Shown piece after piece: positions 1 to 9,166 of a stretch of DNA of 64,000 nt. The notes beneath the pieces are model-generated. The model had not been told where the DNA came from and ran no database searches. It saw only the letters and a list, made by a program, of their open reading frames with translations. Position 1 is the stretch's first letter; the number at the start of each line of letters is the position of its first letter. Made by a program: the position numbers and the translations under genes. The stretch spans positions 4,526,001 through 4,590,000 of the forward strand of contig LR990730.1 in the NCBI GenBank assembly GCA_905142475.1. The letters run 5' to 3'. This stretch comes from Xanthomonas hydrangeae (lineage in GTDB: Bacteria > Pseudomonadota > Gammaproteobacteria > Xanthomonadales > Xanthomonadaceae).

Positions 1-1052
1 GGCACGCGCTTGAGTCCACACAGCAGCTGATACGCGCTGACATTGCACTGCGTGGCCAACGGGGCGACGCGCGGTGCGTCGCCCCACAGCTGCACCGTCG
101 CGCCAATCTCCGCCTGCGGATGCTCGGTGAGATCCACAGTGAGCATGTCCATCGAGACGCGACCGATCAACGGGCAGACCTGCCCATTCACCAGCACCGG
201 CGTGCCGTTGGGCGCGAACTGCGGATAGCCGTCGGCATACCCCATCGCCACCACGCCCACGCGCGTGGGCCGCTGCGCAACGAAGCGGGCGCCGTAGCCC
301 ACCGGCTCGCCGGCCGGCAGCTCGCGCACGCTGATGATGCGCGAGCGCAGCGTCATCACCGGGCGCAGTTGCGCAGCGCTCTCGGTCTCCTGCGGGAACG
401 GATTTGCGCCATACAGCATCAGCCCGGGGCGCGACCAATCGTTGCGCAGCGCCGGCCAGCCGAGCAGGCCGGGCGAATTGCGCAGACTGGTTTCCGCGCG
501 CATGCCGCCGGCGGTGAGCGCGAAGGCCACCGCCTGTTCGTCGGTGCGGCTGCAGTCCAGTTCGTCGGCGCGCGCCAGGTGGGTCATCAGCACCAGCGAG
601 GCAATCTGCGGCAGCCCGCGCAAGCGCAACCACGCGGCGCGAAAATCTTCCGGCGACAGGCCGAGCCGATGCATGCCGCTGTCCAGCTTCAACCACACCC
701 GTAACGGGCGCGGGCTCTGGAAGTCGGCCAGCGCGCGCACCTGCTGCGTGGTGGCTGCCACCGTCCACAGATCATGCTCGGCGATCAGGCGCAGTTCGTC
801 GTGTTCGAAAAAACCTTCCAGCAGCAAAATCGGCGCACGGATGCCGGCCTGGCGCAGCTCCAGGGCCTCTTCGATACAGGCCACCGCAAAGCCGTCGGCT
901 TCCGGCTCCAATGCCTGCGCGCAGCGCACCGCGCCGTGCCCGTAAGCATCGGCCTTGACCACCGCCAGGGCCTTGTTGCCGCCCAGGCGCTTGGCTAGGC
1001 GGTAGTTGTGACGCAATGCATCCAGATCGATCAACGCTTGCGCAGGACGCAC
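1..1052 (-). CDS. alr: Alanine racemase, 3' end beyond window
   Basis: PLP-dependent racemase interconverting L- and D-alanine in the cytoplasm. Read from a GTG at 1052-1050 whose G is the last base of the dadA stop codon, so the two genes are translationally coupled. About 350 codons are visible. The N-terminal barrel carries the PLP-lysine motif [10 protein letters not shown] (Lys near residue 33), and the C-terminal domain shows GYGARF and the MGYADGYP segment. Only a few C-terminal residues are missing compared with the usual ~355-360 aa. The dadA-alr pair with a divergent Lrp-type regulator is the classic D-alanine catabolic arrangement, so this is probably the catabolic (DadX-like) racemase. 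A second biosynthetic racemase elsewhere cannot be excluded. Confidence 0.93.
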   Translation of the reverse strand, partial: MRPAQALIDLDALRHNYRLAKRLGGNKALAVVKADAYGHGAVRCAQALEPEADGFAVACIEEALELRQAGIRAPILLLEGFFEHDELRLIAEHDLWTVAATTQQVRALADFQSPRPLRVWLKLDSGMHRLGLSPEDFRAAWLRLRGLPQIASLVLMTHLARADELDCSRTDEQAVAFALTAGGMRAETSLRNSPGLLGWPALRNDWSRPGLMLYGANPFPQETESAAQLRPVMTLRSRIISVRELPAGEPVGYGARFVAQRPTRVGVVAMGYADGYPQFAPNGTPVLVNGQVCPLIGRVSMDMLTVDLTEHPQAEIGATVQLWGDAPRVAPLATQCNVSAYQLLCGLKRV

Positions 1053-2341
1053 TACGCGGCCTCCTGCTGCGCGCGGGCGCTGCGTGGCGAGAGGTAACGG
1101 AACACATCCAGACCTTCGGTATCGATGTCGGGGCTGCGGCCCTGCATCAGGTCGGCCAGATAGCGGCCAGAGCCGCAAGCCATGGTCCAGCCCAGGGTGC
1201 CGTGGCCGGTGTTGAGGAACAGGTTGGAATACGGCGTGGCACCGACCACCGGGGTGCCATCGGGCGTGGCCGGGCGCAGGCCGGTCCAGAACTCGGCCCT
1301 GGCCAGATCGCCGCCGCCCGGGAACAGGTCGTTGACCACCATTTCCAGGGTGGCGCGGCGGCGCGGATTCAACGACAGATCGAACCCGGCCACCTCGGCC
1401 ATGCCGCCGACGCGGATGCGCTCGTCGAAGCGGGTGATGGCGATCTTGTAGCTCTCGTCCAGCACCGTGGAGGTCGGCGCGCGCTGCGCGTCGACAATCG
1501 GGATGGTCAGCGAATAGCCCTTGAGCGGATACACCGGCAGATGCATGCCGAGCGAGAGCAGCAGGTCGGCCGAATAGCTGCCCAGCGCCAGCACGTAGCG
1601 GTCGGCGGTTTCGAGACGGCCATCGATCTGCACGCCGGTGACGGTGCGGCCGTCGTGCTGCAGATGCTCGATCTGCTGCCCGTAGCGGAATTGCACACCG
1701 GATTGCGCGGCCAGCGCAGCCAGGCGCTGGGTGAACAGCCGACAGTCGCCGGTCTGGTCTTCGGGCAGGCGCAGTGCACCGGCCATCTGCGCACCGCCGC
1801 CGGCCAGCCCGGGTTCGAACTGGGCGATCTGCGCCGGGGTCAGCAGTTCGTACGGCACGCCGTACTGGGCCAGCACTTCGATGTCCTGCGCGGCGGCGTC
1901 CAGCTGTTGCTGTGTGCGGAACAACTGGGTGGTGCCGAGCTGGCGGCCTTCGAATTCCAGCCCGGTGCTGGCGCGCAATGCATTGAGGCAATCGCGGCTG
2001 TAGTCGGACATGCGCACCATGCGCGCCTTGTTCACCGCATAGCGCTCGGCGGTGCAGTTGCGCAGCATCTGGGTCAGCCAGGCCAGCTGACGCAGATCGC
2101 GGGTGGGCCGGATCGACAACGGCGCGTGCTGGGCGAACAACCACTTCATCGCCTTGCCCGGCACGCCGGGGGCGGCCCAGGGCGAGGTGTAGCCGAACGA
2201 CAGCTGGCCCGCGTTGCCGTAGCTGGTTTCCAGCGCGGAGGCTGGCTGGCGGTCCACCACGGTGACCTCGCAGCCGGACTGCGCCAGATACCAGGCGGTG
2301 GTGGTGCCGATGACGCCGCTACCGAGAATGAGCACCCGCAT
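1052..2341 (-). CDS. dadA: D-amino acid dehydrogenase, small subunit
   Basis: FAD enzyme that oxidises D-alanine to pyruvate and ammonia, passing electrons to the respiratory chain at the inner face of the membrane. The 429-aa product starts with a Rossmann motif, GSGVIG at residues 7-12, and ends with the family's [16 protein letters not shown] segment. An upstream in-frame ATG exists, but the start at 2341 is preferred: it has an AGGAG ribosome site just upstream and puts the FAD motif at the extreme N-terminus. First gene of the dadA-alr operon, transcribed away from the Lrp-type regulator at 2491. Confidence 0.95.
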   Translation of the reverse strand: MRVLILGSGVIGTTTAWYLAQSGCEVTVVDRQPASALETSYGNAGQLSFGYTSPWAAPGVPGKAMKWLFAQHAPLSIRPTRDLRQLAWLTQMLRNCTAERYAVNKARMVRMSDYSRDCLNALRASTGLEFEGRQLGTTQLFRTQQQLDAAAQDIEVLAQYGVPYELLTPAQIAQFEPGLAGGGAQMAGALRLPEDQTGDCRLFTQRLAALAAQSGVQFRYGQQIEHLQHDGRTVTGVQIDGRLETADRYVLALGSYSADLLLSLGMHLPVYPLKGYSLTIPIVDAQRAPTSTVLDESYKIAITRFDERIRVGGMAEVAGFDLSLNPRRRATLEMVVNDLFPGGGDLARAEFWTGLRPATPDGTPVVGATPYSNLFLNTGHGTLGWTMACGSGRYLADLMQGRSPDIDTEGLDVFRYLSPRSARAQQEAA

Positions 2342-2490
2342 GTCGTTCTCCTGGAAAGGGTATTCCCCCACAACCAAGCGCCGAGGGAGACAGTTAGACG
2401 CAGTATATTGCGAGCCAGGCAGTTCCATTTCGGGAATCTGCGCACCTTTGCAGTGAAATTTCCTGCCAAATCTGTAGGGAAACAGACCTC
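2342..2490. promoter_or_regulatory. Divergent dadA / lrp control region
   Basis: A 149-bp AT-richer spacer between divergent genes. It must contain both promoters and, by analogy with other dad operons, Lrp binding sites. TATATTGCGAG near 2402 and AAATTTCCTG near 2456 are AT-rich segments that could contribute, but no operator can be fixed by eye. Confidence 0.5.
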
Positions 2491-2970
2491 ATGGCCACCC
2501 GTGTGCGCGAGCTGGACAAGATCGACCGCAAGATTCTGCGCATCCTCCAGCAGGAAGGGCGGATTTCCTTTACCGACCTGGGCGAACGGGTGGGCTTGTC
2601 GACCACGCCCTGCACCGAGCGTGTGCGCCGGCTGGAGCGCGATGGCGCCATCACCGGCTACTACGCGCGGCTGGACCCGCACCTGCTCAAGGCCAGCCTG
2701 CTGGTATTCGTGGAGATCAGCCTGGCCTACAAATCCGGCGACATCTTCGAGGAGTTCCGCCGCGCCGCGCTCAAGCTGCCCAACGTGCTGGAATGCCATC
2801 TGGTCTCGGGCGATTTCGATTATCTGCTCAAGGCGCGCATCAGCGAGATGGCGTCCTATCGCAAACTGCTCGGCAGCACCTTGTTGACCTTGCCGCATGT
2901 CCGCGAGTCCAAGAGCTACATCGTGATGGAAGAGGTCAAGGAGACGTTGGCGTTGCCGATCGCGGATTGA
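2491..2970 (+). CDS. lrp: Lrp/AsnC-family transcriptional regulator
   Basis: A 159-aa regulator of the leucine-responsive family. Residues 8-60 form the winged HTH (DKIDRKILRILQQEGRIS, then the recognition helix LSTTPCTERVRRLERDG). The rest is the RAM ligand-binding and oligomerisation domain, with the typical VLECHLVSGDFDYLL segment. Length is standard. Its position, divergent from dadA, suggests it activates the dad operon in response to alanine, as in enterobacteria and pseudomonads; that role is inferred from context. Confidence 0.93.
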   Translation: MATRVRELDKIDRKILRILQQEGRISFTDLGERVGLSTTPCTERVRRLERDGAITGYYARLDPHLLKASLLVFVEISLAYKSGDIFEEFRRAALKLPNVLECHLVSGDFDYLLKARISEMASYRKLLGSTLLTLPHVRESKSYIVMEEVKETLALPIAD

Positions 2971-2973
2971 GGC

Positions 2974-2994
2974 GGGGATTGGGGATTGGGGATT
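2974..2994 (+). repeat. GGGGATT heptamer x3 after lrp stop
   Basis: Three perfect tandem copies of GGGGATT, three bases after the lrp stop codon. The same stop-GGC-heptamer layout recurs at 8211. Reverse-orientation variants lie just past the ends of two minus-strand genes near 8589 and 12673. Confidence 0.85.
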
Positions 2995-3024
2995 CGTGGT
3001 GGGTCACAACGCCGATGCCGGATC

Positions 3025-3456
3025 TCAGCGCACCACGCGCATGCCGTCGCCGGCCGGAACCGCGTCGTAATAGCGCCCGGTCTTGGTGTCCAGCACCCGG
3101 TTGGCGCCGGCCGGCTGCATGCCTTGCAGCAAGCGGCCATTACGGTCGTAGACCATCGGCGCGCTGGCCGGCAGCACCTGGCTACCGGCCGGGGCCACCG
3201 GCGTCTGTGCCGGGCCACGGGTGGGAATGCTGGGCGCGACCGGGCGCTGGCCAAGCTGCGAGGGCACCGGACTGGTGCCTGGCGCTGGTTGCGCTGCGCG
3301 CGGCGCCGTCAGCGTGGGCTGCGCGGACGTCGGCGTGGTGATCGGCTGCAAGGTGTTGGACGAGCGCGTGGTAGTGGCCGATTGCGCCAGCGCCGCGCCG
3401 GCAATCGCCAGCAGGCCGCACAGCAGCAGGCCGCGCGTTGAAGAATGGATCGCCAT
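3025..3456 (-). CDS. Exported hypothetical protein
   Basis: A 143-aa protein not assigned to a named family. It starts with a clear signal peptide (short basic start, hydrophobic GLLLCGLLAIAGAALA, then AQSA). A Thr/Pro/Ala/Gln-rich low-complexity stretch of about 70 residues follows, and then a compact C-terminal segment with YDRNGRLLQGM and TKTGRYYDAVP. The start at 3456 is chosen because it opens directly on the signal peptide; a longer frame adds 21 unlikely residues. Probably periplasmic or surface-associated, with a flexible linker. Confidence 0.75.
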   Translation of the reverse strand: MAIHSSTRGLLLCGLLAIAGAALAQSATTTRSSNTLQPITTPTSAQPTLTAPRAAQPAPGTSPVPSQLGQRPVAPSIPTRGPAQTPVAPAGSQVLPASAPMVYDRNGRLLQGMQPAGANRVLDTKTGRYYDAVPAGDGMRVVR

Positions 3457-3578
3457 GACGGTCACCGTGATTGTTTCGGGGAGTATTGCCTGGGTGGGGG
3501 CGCCGGTGCGCTGCAGCAATGCACGGGATCGGCTGTGGGATGAACGCGTTCGCGAGATGAGTGCAGCGCGAAAAAGTC

Positions 3579-3785
3579 CCTTCTCCCCTCGGCAGGAGGT
3601 GGCGCGCAGCGCCGGATGAGGGTGCGAGCGAAGCCTCGCGTTCTCACCTACCCGATGTGGCTTCGCCCCGTACCCTCACCCCAACCCCCGCTCCGCGCCC
3701 CGGCCTGCGCCAGCGGCGCAGGCGCACCAAGGCACGCGCGCCAGTGGCGCGCAAGCTGTGCCGTGCCGCCCCGGCGGGAGAGGGG
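3579..3785. repeat. Xanthomonas-type intergenic repeat cluster
   Basis: Non-coding stretch between the exported protein and msrB. It holds a degenerate copy of the CCTTCTCCC...GGATGAGGGT module (about 3579-3630) and, further on, TACCCTCACCCC (about 3671) and a GGGAGAGGGG block (about 3777). A cleaner copy of the same module is at 18486-18531. No coding potential was recognised. Confidence 0.5.
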
Positions 3786-3876
3786 CTTCGTCTCCGCAAG
3801 CTTGAACCATGCCGCCAACGCCCACATCACGGTTGCAGACGCGGCACCCTGCCAGCGCGCGCATGCGAGAGCCTTC

Positions 3877-4341
3877 ATGAGCCAGTTCGATCTGACACCG
3901 CCCTCCCCCGCCCAACGCGATGCCCTGATCGCCGGGCTCAGCGACGAGGAGCAGCGCGTGCTGCTGCAGCACGGCACCGAGGCGCCGTTCTGCGGGGTGT
4001 TCCTGGACAACAAGCTGGAGGGCGTCTACACCTGCCGCCTGTGCGGATTGCCGCTGTTTCGCTCCAGCGCCAAGTTCGAATCCGGCACCGGCTGGCCGAG
4101 CTTCTTCGCCCCCTACGACGCCGCCCATGTGCGCGAAATCCGCGACATCAGCTACGGCATGATCCGCACCGAGATCGTCTGCGCGCGCTGCGACAGCCAC
4201 CTGGGCCACGTGTTCCCCGACGGTCCGCCGCCGACCGGCGAGCGGCATTGCCTGAATTCGGTCTCGCTGGGCTTCACCGAAGATGGCCAGGCACTGCCGA
4301 ACCCGCTGCAACGCGACGGTGCCGAGGCGCAACCGGCCTGA
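3877..4341 (+). CDS. msrB: Peptide-methionine (R)-S-oxide reductase
   Basis: Reduces the R-epimer of methionine sulfoxide in proteins, repairing oxidative damage. The 154-aa product has the zinc site CRLC (Cys53, Cys56) and CARC (Cys102, Cys105), the GTGWPSF signature at 70-76, and the catalytic Cys125 in RHCLNS. The ATG at 3877 is preferred over a longer in-frame start because the upstream residues are repeat-derived and unlike the family. Single-domain MsrB of ordinary length, no MsrA fusion. Confidence 0.95.
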   Translation: MSQFDLTPPSPAQRDALIAGLSDEEQRVLLQHGTEAPFCGVFLDNKLEGVYTCRLCGLPLFRSSAKFESGTGWPSFFAPYDAAHVREIRDISYGMIRTEIVCARCDSHLGHVFPDGPPPTGERHCLNSVSLGFTEDGQALPNPLQRDGAEAQPA

Positions 4342-4352
4342 CCTGGAGGATA

Positions 4353-4388
4353 CCCAGACACTCGCCGCTCTGCGGCGGGGCATCTGGG
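4353..4388 (+). terminator. Hairpin downstream of msrB
   Basis: CCCAGA pairs with TCTGGG on the outside and CGCCGC with GCGGCG around a TCT loop, 12 bases after the msrB stop. No U-tract follows, so it is a possible transcript 3' end rather than a textbook intrinsic terminator. Confidence 0.4.
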
Positions 4389-4783
4389 ATGTGGTGCAGA
4401 CGCTGAAGTTTGCTGCCGAGCGCAACCTGCGCATCAAGTCCGCCGATGCTGGCGCCACCGCCACCGCGCTCTTTGCACGAGGGCGGTGCGACATCTCTAG
4501 CGACTTAACGCGACAGTCAACGCAGTACAGCGCTTCACCTGCGACCCTCAACTGACCCGCCCGCATCCCACTCAATGCAGAGGCCGCTTGCTGCACTGCG
4601 CTGTCTCGACGCACACAGCAGTCGATGCAGATCGCAAGCTCAACCAGGCAGACTTTTCATCACGAGCCCCACTGCGGTGAACGCCTTGCCGCAGTAAGCG
4701 CGATGCCGCTGATCGCCATACGTGAAGCCGTCATCGCACCACCCGATCGTTCAGTTACAGCGCACACCTTCACGCCGTGCACT

Positions 4784-4810
4784 TCAAGAATCCGCCGCGC
4801 GCGCCGAAAC
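4784..4810 (+). promoter_or_regulatory. Candidate sigma-28 (FliA) promoter of motAB
   Basis: TCAAGAAT (4784-4791), an 11-base spacer, then GCCGAAAC (4803-4810). This resembles the flagellar sigma-28 consensus TAAAGTTT-N11-GCCGATAA with exact spacing. It lies 31 bases before the motA ATG. The stretch from 4389 to this site shows no other recognisable feature. Confidence 0.6.
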
Positions 4811-4841
4811 AACAGCAACTCTGTTTGCTTTTGGCTGCGCC

Positions 4842-5696
4842 ATGCTCATCATCATCGGCTTCATCGTCGTCATCGTCAGTGTCCTGGGCGGCTATGTGCT
4901 GTCGCACGGAAAGCTGGGCGCGTTGTGGCAGCCGTACGAGCTGTTGATCATCGGCGGCGCGGCGCTGGGCGCGTTCCTGGTCAGCACGCCGGGCAAGATC
5001 GTCAAGGAAACCTTCAGCAGCGTGCTGGGCGTGTTCAAGGGCCCGCAGTACAAGTCCGAGGACTACAAGGACACCCTGAGCCTGGTCTACGAACTGTTGA
5101 ACAAGGCCCGCCGCGACGGCTTCATGGCCCTGGAAGATCACGTCGAAAAACCGCAGGACAGCACCATCTTCGGCAACTATCCCAAGGTGGTGGCCGACCA
5201 TCACCTGCTGGACTTCATCACCGACTGCCTGCGCCTGATGATCGGCAGCAACATCGAGCCGCACGAGCTGGAGCCGCTGCTCGAGCTGGAACTGGAAAAG
5301 CACCACCACGAGGCGATGGCGCCCTCGCATGCCTTGAGCAAGGTCTCCGACGGCCTGCCGGGCTTCGGCATCGTGGCCGCCGTGCTCGGCATCGTGATCA
5401 CCATGGGCTCGATCGGTGGCCCGATCGAGGAGATCGGCCACCACGTCGGTGCCGCCCTGGTGGGTACCTTCCTCGGCATCCTGCTGGCATATGGCTTCGT
5501 GGCGCCGTTGTCGGCGGCGATGGAAGCGCGTGCCGATCAGGACGGGCGCATCTACGAAGCGGTCAAGACCGCGCTGCTGGCCTGCCTGCGCGGCTACAAC
5601 CCGAAGATTGCGCTGGAATTCGCGCGCAAGACGCTGCCCTCCAACGTGCGTCCGAGCTTTGCGGATTTCGAAACGCACCTGAAGACGATCAAGTAG
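4842..5696 (+). CDS. motA: Flagellar motor stator protein MotA
   Basis: Proton-channel subunit of the flagellar stator, in the inner membrane. The 284-aa protein has paired hydrophobic segments at the N-terminus (about 1-55) and near residues 165-225, with a large cytoplasmic loop between them. The loop has the DGFMALE and GLPGFGIVAAVLG segments expected of MotA. The start at 4842 places the first membrane helix at residue 1, as in other MotA proteins; the longer in-frame start overlaps the promoter. Ends 10 bp before motB. Confidence 0.94.
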   Translation: MLIIIGFIVVIVSVLGGYVLSHGKLGALWQPYELLIIGGAALGAFLVSTPGKIVKETFSSVLGVFKGPQYKSEDYKDTLSLVYELLNKARRDGFMALEDHVEKPQDSTIFGNYPKVVADHHLLDFITDCLRLMIGSNIEPHELEPLLELELEKHHHEAMAPSHALSKVSDGLPGFGIVAAVLGIVITMGSIGGPIEEIGHHVGAALVGTFLGILLAYGFVAPLSAAMEARADQDGRIYEAVKTALLACLRGYNPKIALEFARKTLPSNVRPSFADFETHLKTIK

Positions 5697-5706
5697 GACC
5701 GCGGTC

Positions 5707-6924
5707 ATGGCCGAGGGCAAATCCACCGTCGTCATCCGACGGGTCAAGAAGGTGCAGGGCGGCGGCCATCATGGCGGCGCCTGGAAAGTGGCGTTTGCCG
5801 ACTTCGTGACCGCGATGATGGCCTTCTTCCTGGTGCTGTGGCTGATGGCCGCCACCACCAAGGAGCAGCGCGCGGCGATCTCGGAATATTTCCGCAATCC
5901 CAGCCCGTTGTCGGGCAAATCGCCGGCGCCATCGCCGGGCATGAACGGGCCCGGCGGCGCCAGCACCTCGATGATCAAGCTCGGCGGCACCGCCGACATG
6001 GCCAAGGGGCAGAAGGACGAGATGGGCCGCAAGCGCGAAAACGCTGCCGACACCAGCGAAGACAGCCGCGCCAAGGACAAGAAGCGCCTGGAAGCGCTGA
6101 TGCAGGACCTGAAGGAAGCCATCGACAAGAGCCAGGCGCTGGAGCCGTTCAAGGACCAGCTGCTGCTCGACCTCACGCCCGATGGCCTGCGCATCCAGAT
6201 CGTGGACAAGCAGAACCGCCCGATGTTCGACATCGGCCGCGATCAGCTCAAGCCGTACACGGTGGACATCCTGCGCGAGCTGTCCAGCTTCATCAATCAG
6301 GTGCCCAACCACATCAGCATCACCGGCCACACCGACACCACCGCCTACAGCAGCGATGCCGGTTACACCAACTGGGAACTCAGTGCCGACCGCGCCAATG
6401 CCGCGCGCCGTGCGCTGGTGGGCGGCGGCATGGCCGATGCCAAGGTCACCCGTGTGGTGGGCTTGTCCTCCTCGGTGCTGTTCGACAAGACCAACCCGCA
6501 GAACCCGATCAACCGCCGCATCAGCATCGTGGTGATGACCCAGGACGCCGAGCAGACCGCGTTGGCCGGCGCCGGCCAGGGCGTGGCGCTGGGTAAATCC
6601 ACCCACGATGCCGACACGCATGTGCCGGATCTGAGTGCGGCGGCGGCGACCGGGACTGCTTCTGTAGGCACGCCGGCTGCGGTGCCGGCTGCAGGACCTG
6701 CTGCGGGCGCACTGGCAGGTGCGGGTCCGGCGGCAGCTGCGTCGACCGCAACCAACAAGCCGGCTGCGGCAGCGACCACGGCCACTGCCGAAAAAACGCC
6801 GGCTGCACCGCGCATCTCCACACGCACCCAGGTCGCCTCGGCTGCCGCGCTGGCCAAGGCTGCCGAGGCCGCTGTGGCTGCGGCGCCGCGCACTGCGGTC
6901 AGCACTGCGCCCGAGCAGCGCTGA
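5707..6924 (+). CDS. motB: Flagellar motor protein MotB
   Basis: Stator subunit that anchors to peptidoglycan. There is a short basic N-terminus, then a single membrane helix with the proton-binding Asp32 (AFADFVTAMM), a linker of about 120 residues, and an OmpA-like domain (about 175-285) with ITGHTDTT and the closing NPINRRISIVV. At 405 aa it is longer than E. coli MotB (about 308). The last ~120 residues are an Ala/Thr/Pro-rich low-complexity tail beyond the OmpA fold. Cotranscribed with motA. Confidence 0.94.
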   Translation: MAEGKSTVVIRRVKKVQGGGHHGGAWKVAFADFVTAMMAFFLVLWLMAATTKEQRAAISEYFRNPSPLSGKSPAPSPGMNGPGGASTSMIKLGGTADMAKGQKDEMGRKRENAADTSEDSRAKDKKRLEALMQDLKEAIDKSQALEPFKDQLLLDLTPDGLRIQIVDKQNRPMFDIGRDQLKPYTVDILRELSSFINQVPNHISITGHTDTTAYSSDAGYTNWELSADRANAARRALVGGGMADAKVTRVVGLSSSVLFDKTNPQNPINRRISIVVMTQDAEQTALAGAGQGVALGKSTHDADTHVPDLSAAAATGTASVGTPAAVPAAGPAAGALAGAGPAAAASTATNKPAAAATTATAEKTPAAPRISTRTQVASAAALAKAAEAAVAAAPRTAVSTAPEQR

Positions 6925-6950
6925 CCGCGTTGCGCAACACCTGGCAGCAG

Positions 6951-7138
6951 GTGTCAGGTAGCTGAAGACGGCACGCTGTCTTGCATGCAGCTGCTGACCA
7001 GGATCCGCGCCGCGCGCGCTGCAAGCGAGACGCCCCCAGAGGTGCTAAGCGGCGCCCCTCTACCCAGTAGTTGTCAGGTGGCTGCGGGCGGCGTGTCGTC
7101 TTACATACCGATTCTGACAAGCCTGCGCGCCGCCTGAC
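6951..7138. repeat. Two diverged copies of a ~62-bp intergenic repeat
   Basis: Copy 1 (about 6951-7012) and copy 2 (about 7074-7138) both open with TGTCAGGT, share GGC...GTCTT and end in a GCGCCGC block. By eye they are roughly two-thirds identical. They fill most of the 400-bp gap after motB, where no gene is recognised. Confidence 0.55.
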
Positions 7139-7329
7139 GGTGAGCGCACTCGCTGTGTCAGCCACTTCAGGCTGCCCCCAGAGCCCGGCATTGGCTGCCT
7201 TCATCACGCGACGGGATCGATCGATGCATCGGCCCGGAAGGCCGCCCTTTACGGGCCCGGCGGCGTCAAGCGAGCCGGGTCACGCACAAGCGCCTAGAAT
7301 GGCCGGCCATTCCCAGCGTCGAGAACACC

Positions 7330-7914
7330 GTGTCCCGCAATTCAAAGGCCAAGCGCGACAAGCGCAAGAAGCAGCTTCCCAAGCGTCCGATCGTCCGTCT
7401 GGGCCAGGCGCCCCAGGTCACCAACCACGCCGTGCTGCAGGATGCCGATGGTCGCGTAGTCGCTGCGATCGGTCTGCAGGGTGGCAGCGAGTGGATGCTG
7501 TCGATCGGCGGCCAGACCATGGGCAGCGCCGACAACCCGGTCCCGATGCTGGCCATGCTCAAGCACCTGGCCAACCTGCAGGAAGCCGAAGGCAAGACCA
7601 TCTCGCTGGAATATTCGACCCAGCTGCAGCAGATGATCGACGACCTGGCCGCCGAAGACGGCAAGACCGCCGAGGAATATCTGACCACGCTGGTGGCCGA
7701 ATTCCAGAACGCCGATGCCGATGAAGACGGCGATGACGCTGCAGAAGACGCGGCCGCCGACGCCGGCACCGACGCCGTTGCGGAAGATGCGGCTGGCGAC
7801 GACGCTGCCAGCGACGACGACAGCACGGCAGACGCAGACGCCAGCGATGCCGCAACCGACGACGCCAACGGCGAGACGGCCGGCAAGAAGCCGAAGAAAT
7901 CCAAGAAGGCCTGA
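7330..7914 (+). CDS. Conserved hypothetical protein with acidic tail
   Basis: Family not recognised. GTG start at 7330, 194 aa. The N-terminus is strongly basic (SKAKRDKRKKQLPKR). A folded-looking centre of about 100 residues includes WMLSIGGQTMG and LEYSTQLQQMIDDLAAE. A tail of about 60 residues, almost all Asp, Ala, Glu and Thr, ends in a basic KKPKKSKKA cap. Probably a soluble cytoplasmic protein that binds nucleic acid or another partner through its charged ends; this is inference only. The next gene follows after 8 bp. Confidence 0.75.
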   Translation: MSRNSKAKRDKRKKQLPKRPIVRLGQAPQVTNHAVLQDADGRVVAAIGLQGGSEWMLSIGGQTMGSADNPVPMLAMLKHLANLQEAEGKTISLEYSTQLQQMIDDLAAEDGKTAEEYLTTLVAEFQNADADEDGDDAAEDAAADAGTDAVAEDAAGDDAASDDDSTADADASDAATDDANGETAGKKPKKSKKA

Positions 7915-7922
7915 CCCGGCCG

Positions 7923-8207
7923 ATGGCCGTCTACATCGACGATGCGGTGCATCTGTGGCGCGAGCAGCGCTGGGCGCACCTGCTCGGCGATACGCTGGAC
8001 GAGCTGCATGCGATGGCGGCGCGGCTGGGCATTCCCCGCCGCGCCTTCCAGAACAAACTCAGCGGCGCGCACTACGACGTGCCGGCACCGTTACGCATCG
8101 AGGCGATCGCGCTCGGTGCCATCGCCATCTCCCGTCATACCGATCGCGTACTGCTCAAGGCGCTGATCGCCAATGCACGTGCGCAGGCACGCGGCCAGGC
8201 GCCTTGA
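7923..8207 (+). CDS. DUF4031 domain protein
   Basis: Small 94-aa protein with the DUF4031 pattern: an N-terminal MAVYIDDAV strand, a WREQRWAHLL segment, LDELHAMAARLGIPRRAFQ and HYDVP. The biochemical function of the family is unknown to me. It lies 8 bp after the acidic-tail protein and is probably cotranscribed. A GGGGATT heptamer array begins directly after its stop. Confidence 0.8.
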   Translation: MAVYIDDAVHLWREQRWAHLLGDTLDELHAMAARLGIPRRAFQNKLSGAHYDVPAPLRIEAIALGAIAISRHTDRVLLKALIANARAQARGQAP

Positions 8208-8210
8208 GGC

Positions 8211-8231
8211 GGGGATTGGGGATTGGGGATT
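8211..8231 (+). repeat. GGGGATT heptamer x3
   Basis: Three perfect GGGGATT copies starting three bases after the upstream stop codon, the same layout as 2974-2994. Confidence 0.85.
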
Positions 8232-8305
8232 GGTAACGGCGGTGGCTGCAGCCTGATCGGCGGCGTGCTTGCGTTGGCCCGCCTGACGCTATCCCGGGGA
8301 TGCCT

Positions 8306-8449
8306 GTCGCGCGTAGGTACGCTCCTACGTGGCAGGTGTTCAGGCCTGGAGGCCTTTTTGCATTTTCAGACGGCATGCCTGCGTAGGAGCGCGCTTGCGC
8401 GCGACAGGCTTTCCCGGTAACGCCCGATCGCGCGCCAGCGCGCTCCTAC
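8306..8449. repeat. REP palindromes forming a BIME-like pair
   Basis: A GTAGGAGCGCGCTTGCGCGCGA REP unit at 8383 faces an inverted copy ending at 8449, with a degenerate third unit near 8306-8331. The same REP family forms a cleaner pair at 12571-12638. The rest of the 8232-8614 gap holds no recognisable gene. Confidence 0.8.
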
Positions 8450-8614
8450 ATGGCAGTCGGTCGGCCGTGGACAATGCCTGCTCGCCAGACCCTGCCGGCC
8501 ACGCCACGCCTCGCCTCCTGTCGCGACAGCGCGCACAACCCCGGCCCGACCTGCCCCCACACACCCAAAGACCACTTTTGCGGCTCTCCAATCCCGAATC
8601 CCGATTCCCAGCCC

Positions 8615-9166
8615 TCAGAACGCCTCGTTACCCAACCGCACTTCCACGTCCAGCAGCGAGGCCAGTGCCATCATCGCTTCGTCGTCGCGGCTGAGGGCGA
8701 TCCAGCCGGCGTAGGCGTCGCCGCCGGTGTTCCAGTTCCACAGCGAATAGCCGTGTTCGCGCAGGCGATCGAAGGCCACCGCCATCAGATCGGGCACGCT
8801 CAGGCCGTTGGCGAACTCTTCGTCGTCCAGGTCGCCGCCCCAGGCGATGCGCAGGTTCCAGCGCGCGCTGAGTTCGTCGATGGCGGCAATGAACGAGTCG
8901 GTGTCCTTCCAGTCGACGAAAAAGCCCGAGCGCCAGTCGATCGCGTCCTTCAACGCCCACAGCCAGGCATCGTCGCCTTCGTCTTCGTCCAGGTCGGCCT
9001 GCGCCTCGCGCCAGGCATCGAACTGGGCAAGCGCAGTGTCTTCGTCGCCGGGATTGATCAGCAGCAGCAGATTCCAGACCCGCCCCGGATGATCGTCGAC
9101 ATCGTCTTCGTCGCTTTCGGGCTGCAGGCCTTCGTCGTCTTCGTAATCGGCACTGTTGTCGGGCAT
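8615..9166 (-). CDS. Conserved hypothetical acidic protein
   Basis: A 183-aa protein. It opens with an acidic stretch (YEDDEGL, SDEDDVDDH), followed by a Trp-rich globular domain: VWNLLLLINPGDED, FDAWREAQADLDEDE, DWRSGFFVDWKDTDSF, YSLWNWNTGGDAYAGW. It may belong to the DUF6630 family, which I recall only loosely. No signal peptide or membrane helix, so probably cytoplasmic. The ATG at 9166 is chosen because the preceding 18 residues of the longer frame are unlike the family and because the gene upstream is divergent. Confidence 0.75.
   Translation of the reverse strand: MPDNSADYEDDEGLQPESDEDDVDDHPGRVWNLLLLINPGDEDTALAQFDAWREAQADLDEDEGDDAWLWALKDAIDWRSGFFVDWKDTDSFIAAIDELSARWNLRIAWGGDLDDEEFANGLSVPDLMAVAFDRLREHGYSLWNWNTGGDAYAGWIALSRDDEAMMALASLLDVEVRLGNEAF

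Noticed and set aside
1016-2887. 623-aa plus-strand frame across dadA
   Set aside because: It is the shadow of dadA and lrp. The opposite frame has clear FAD-binding and DadA motifs, and this one has none.
4283-4555. 90-aa frame after msrB
   Set aside because: Overlaps the msrB end and a hairpin, and has no motif or ribosome site.
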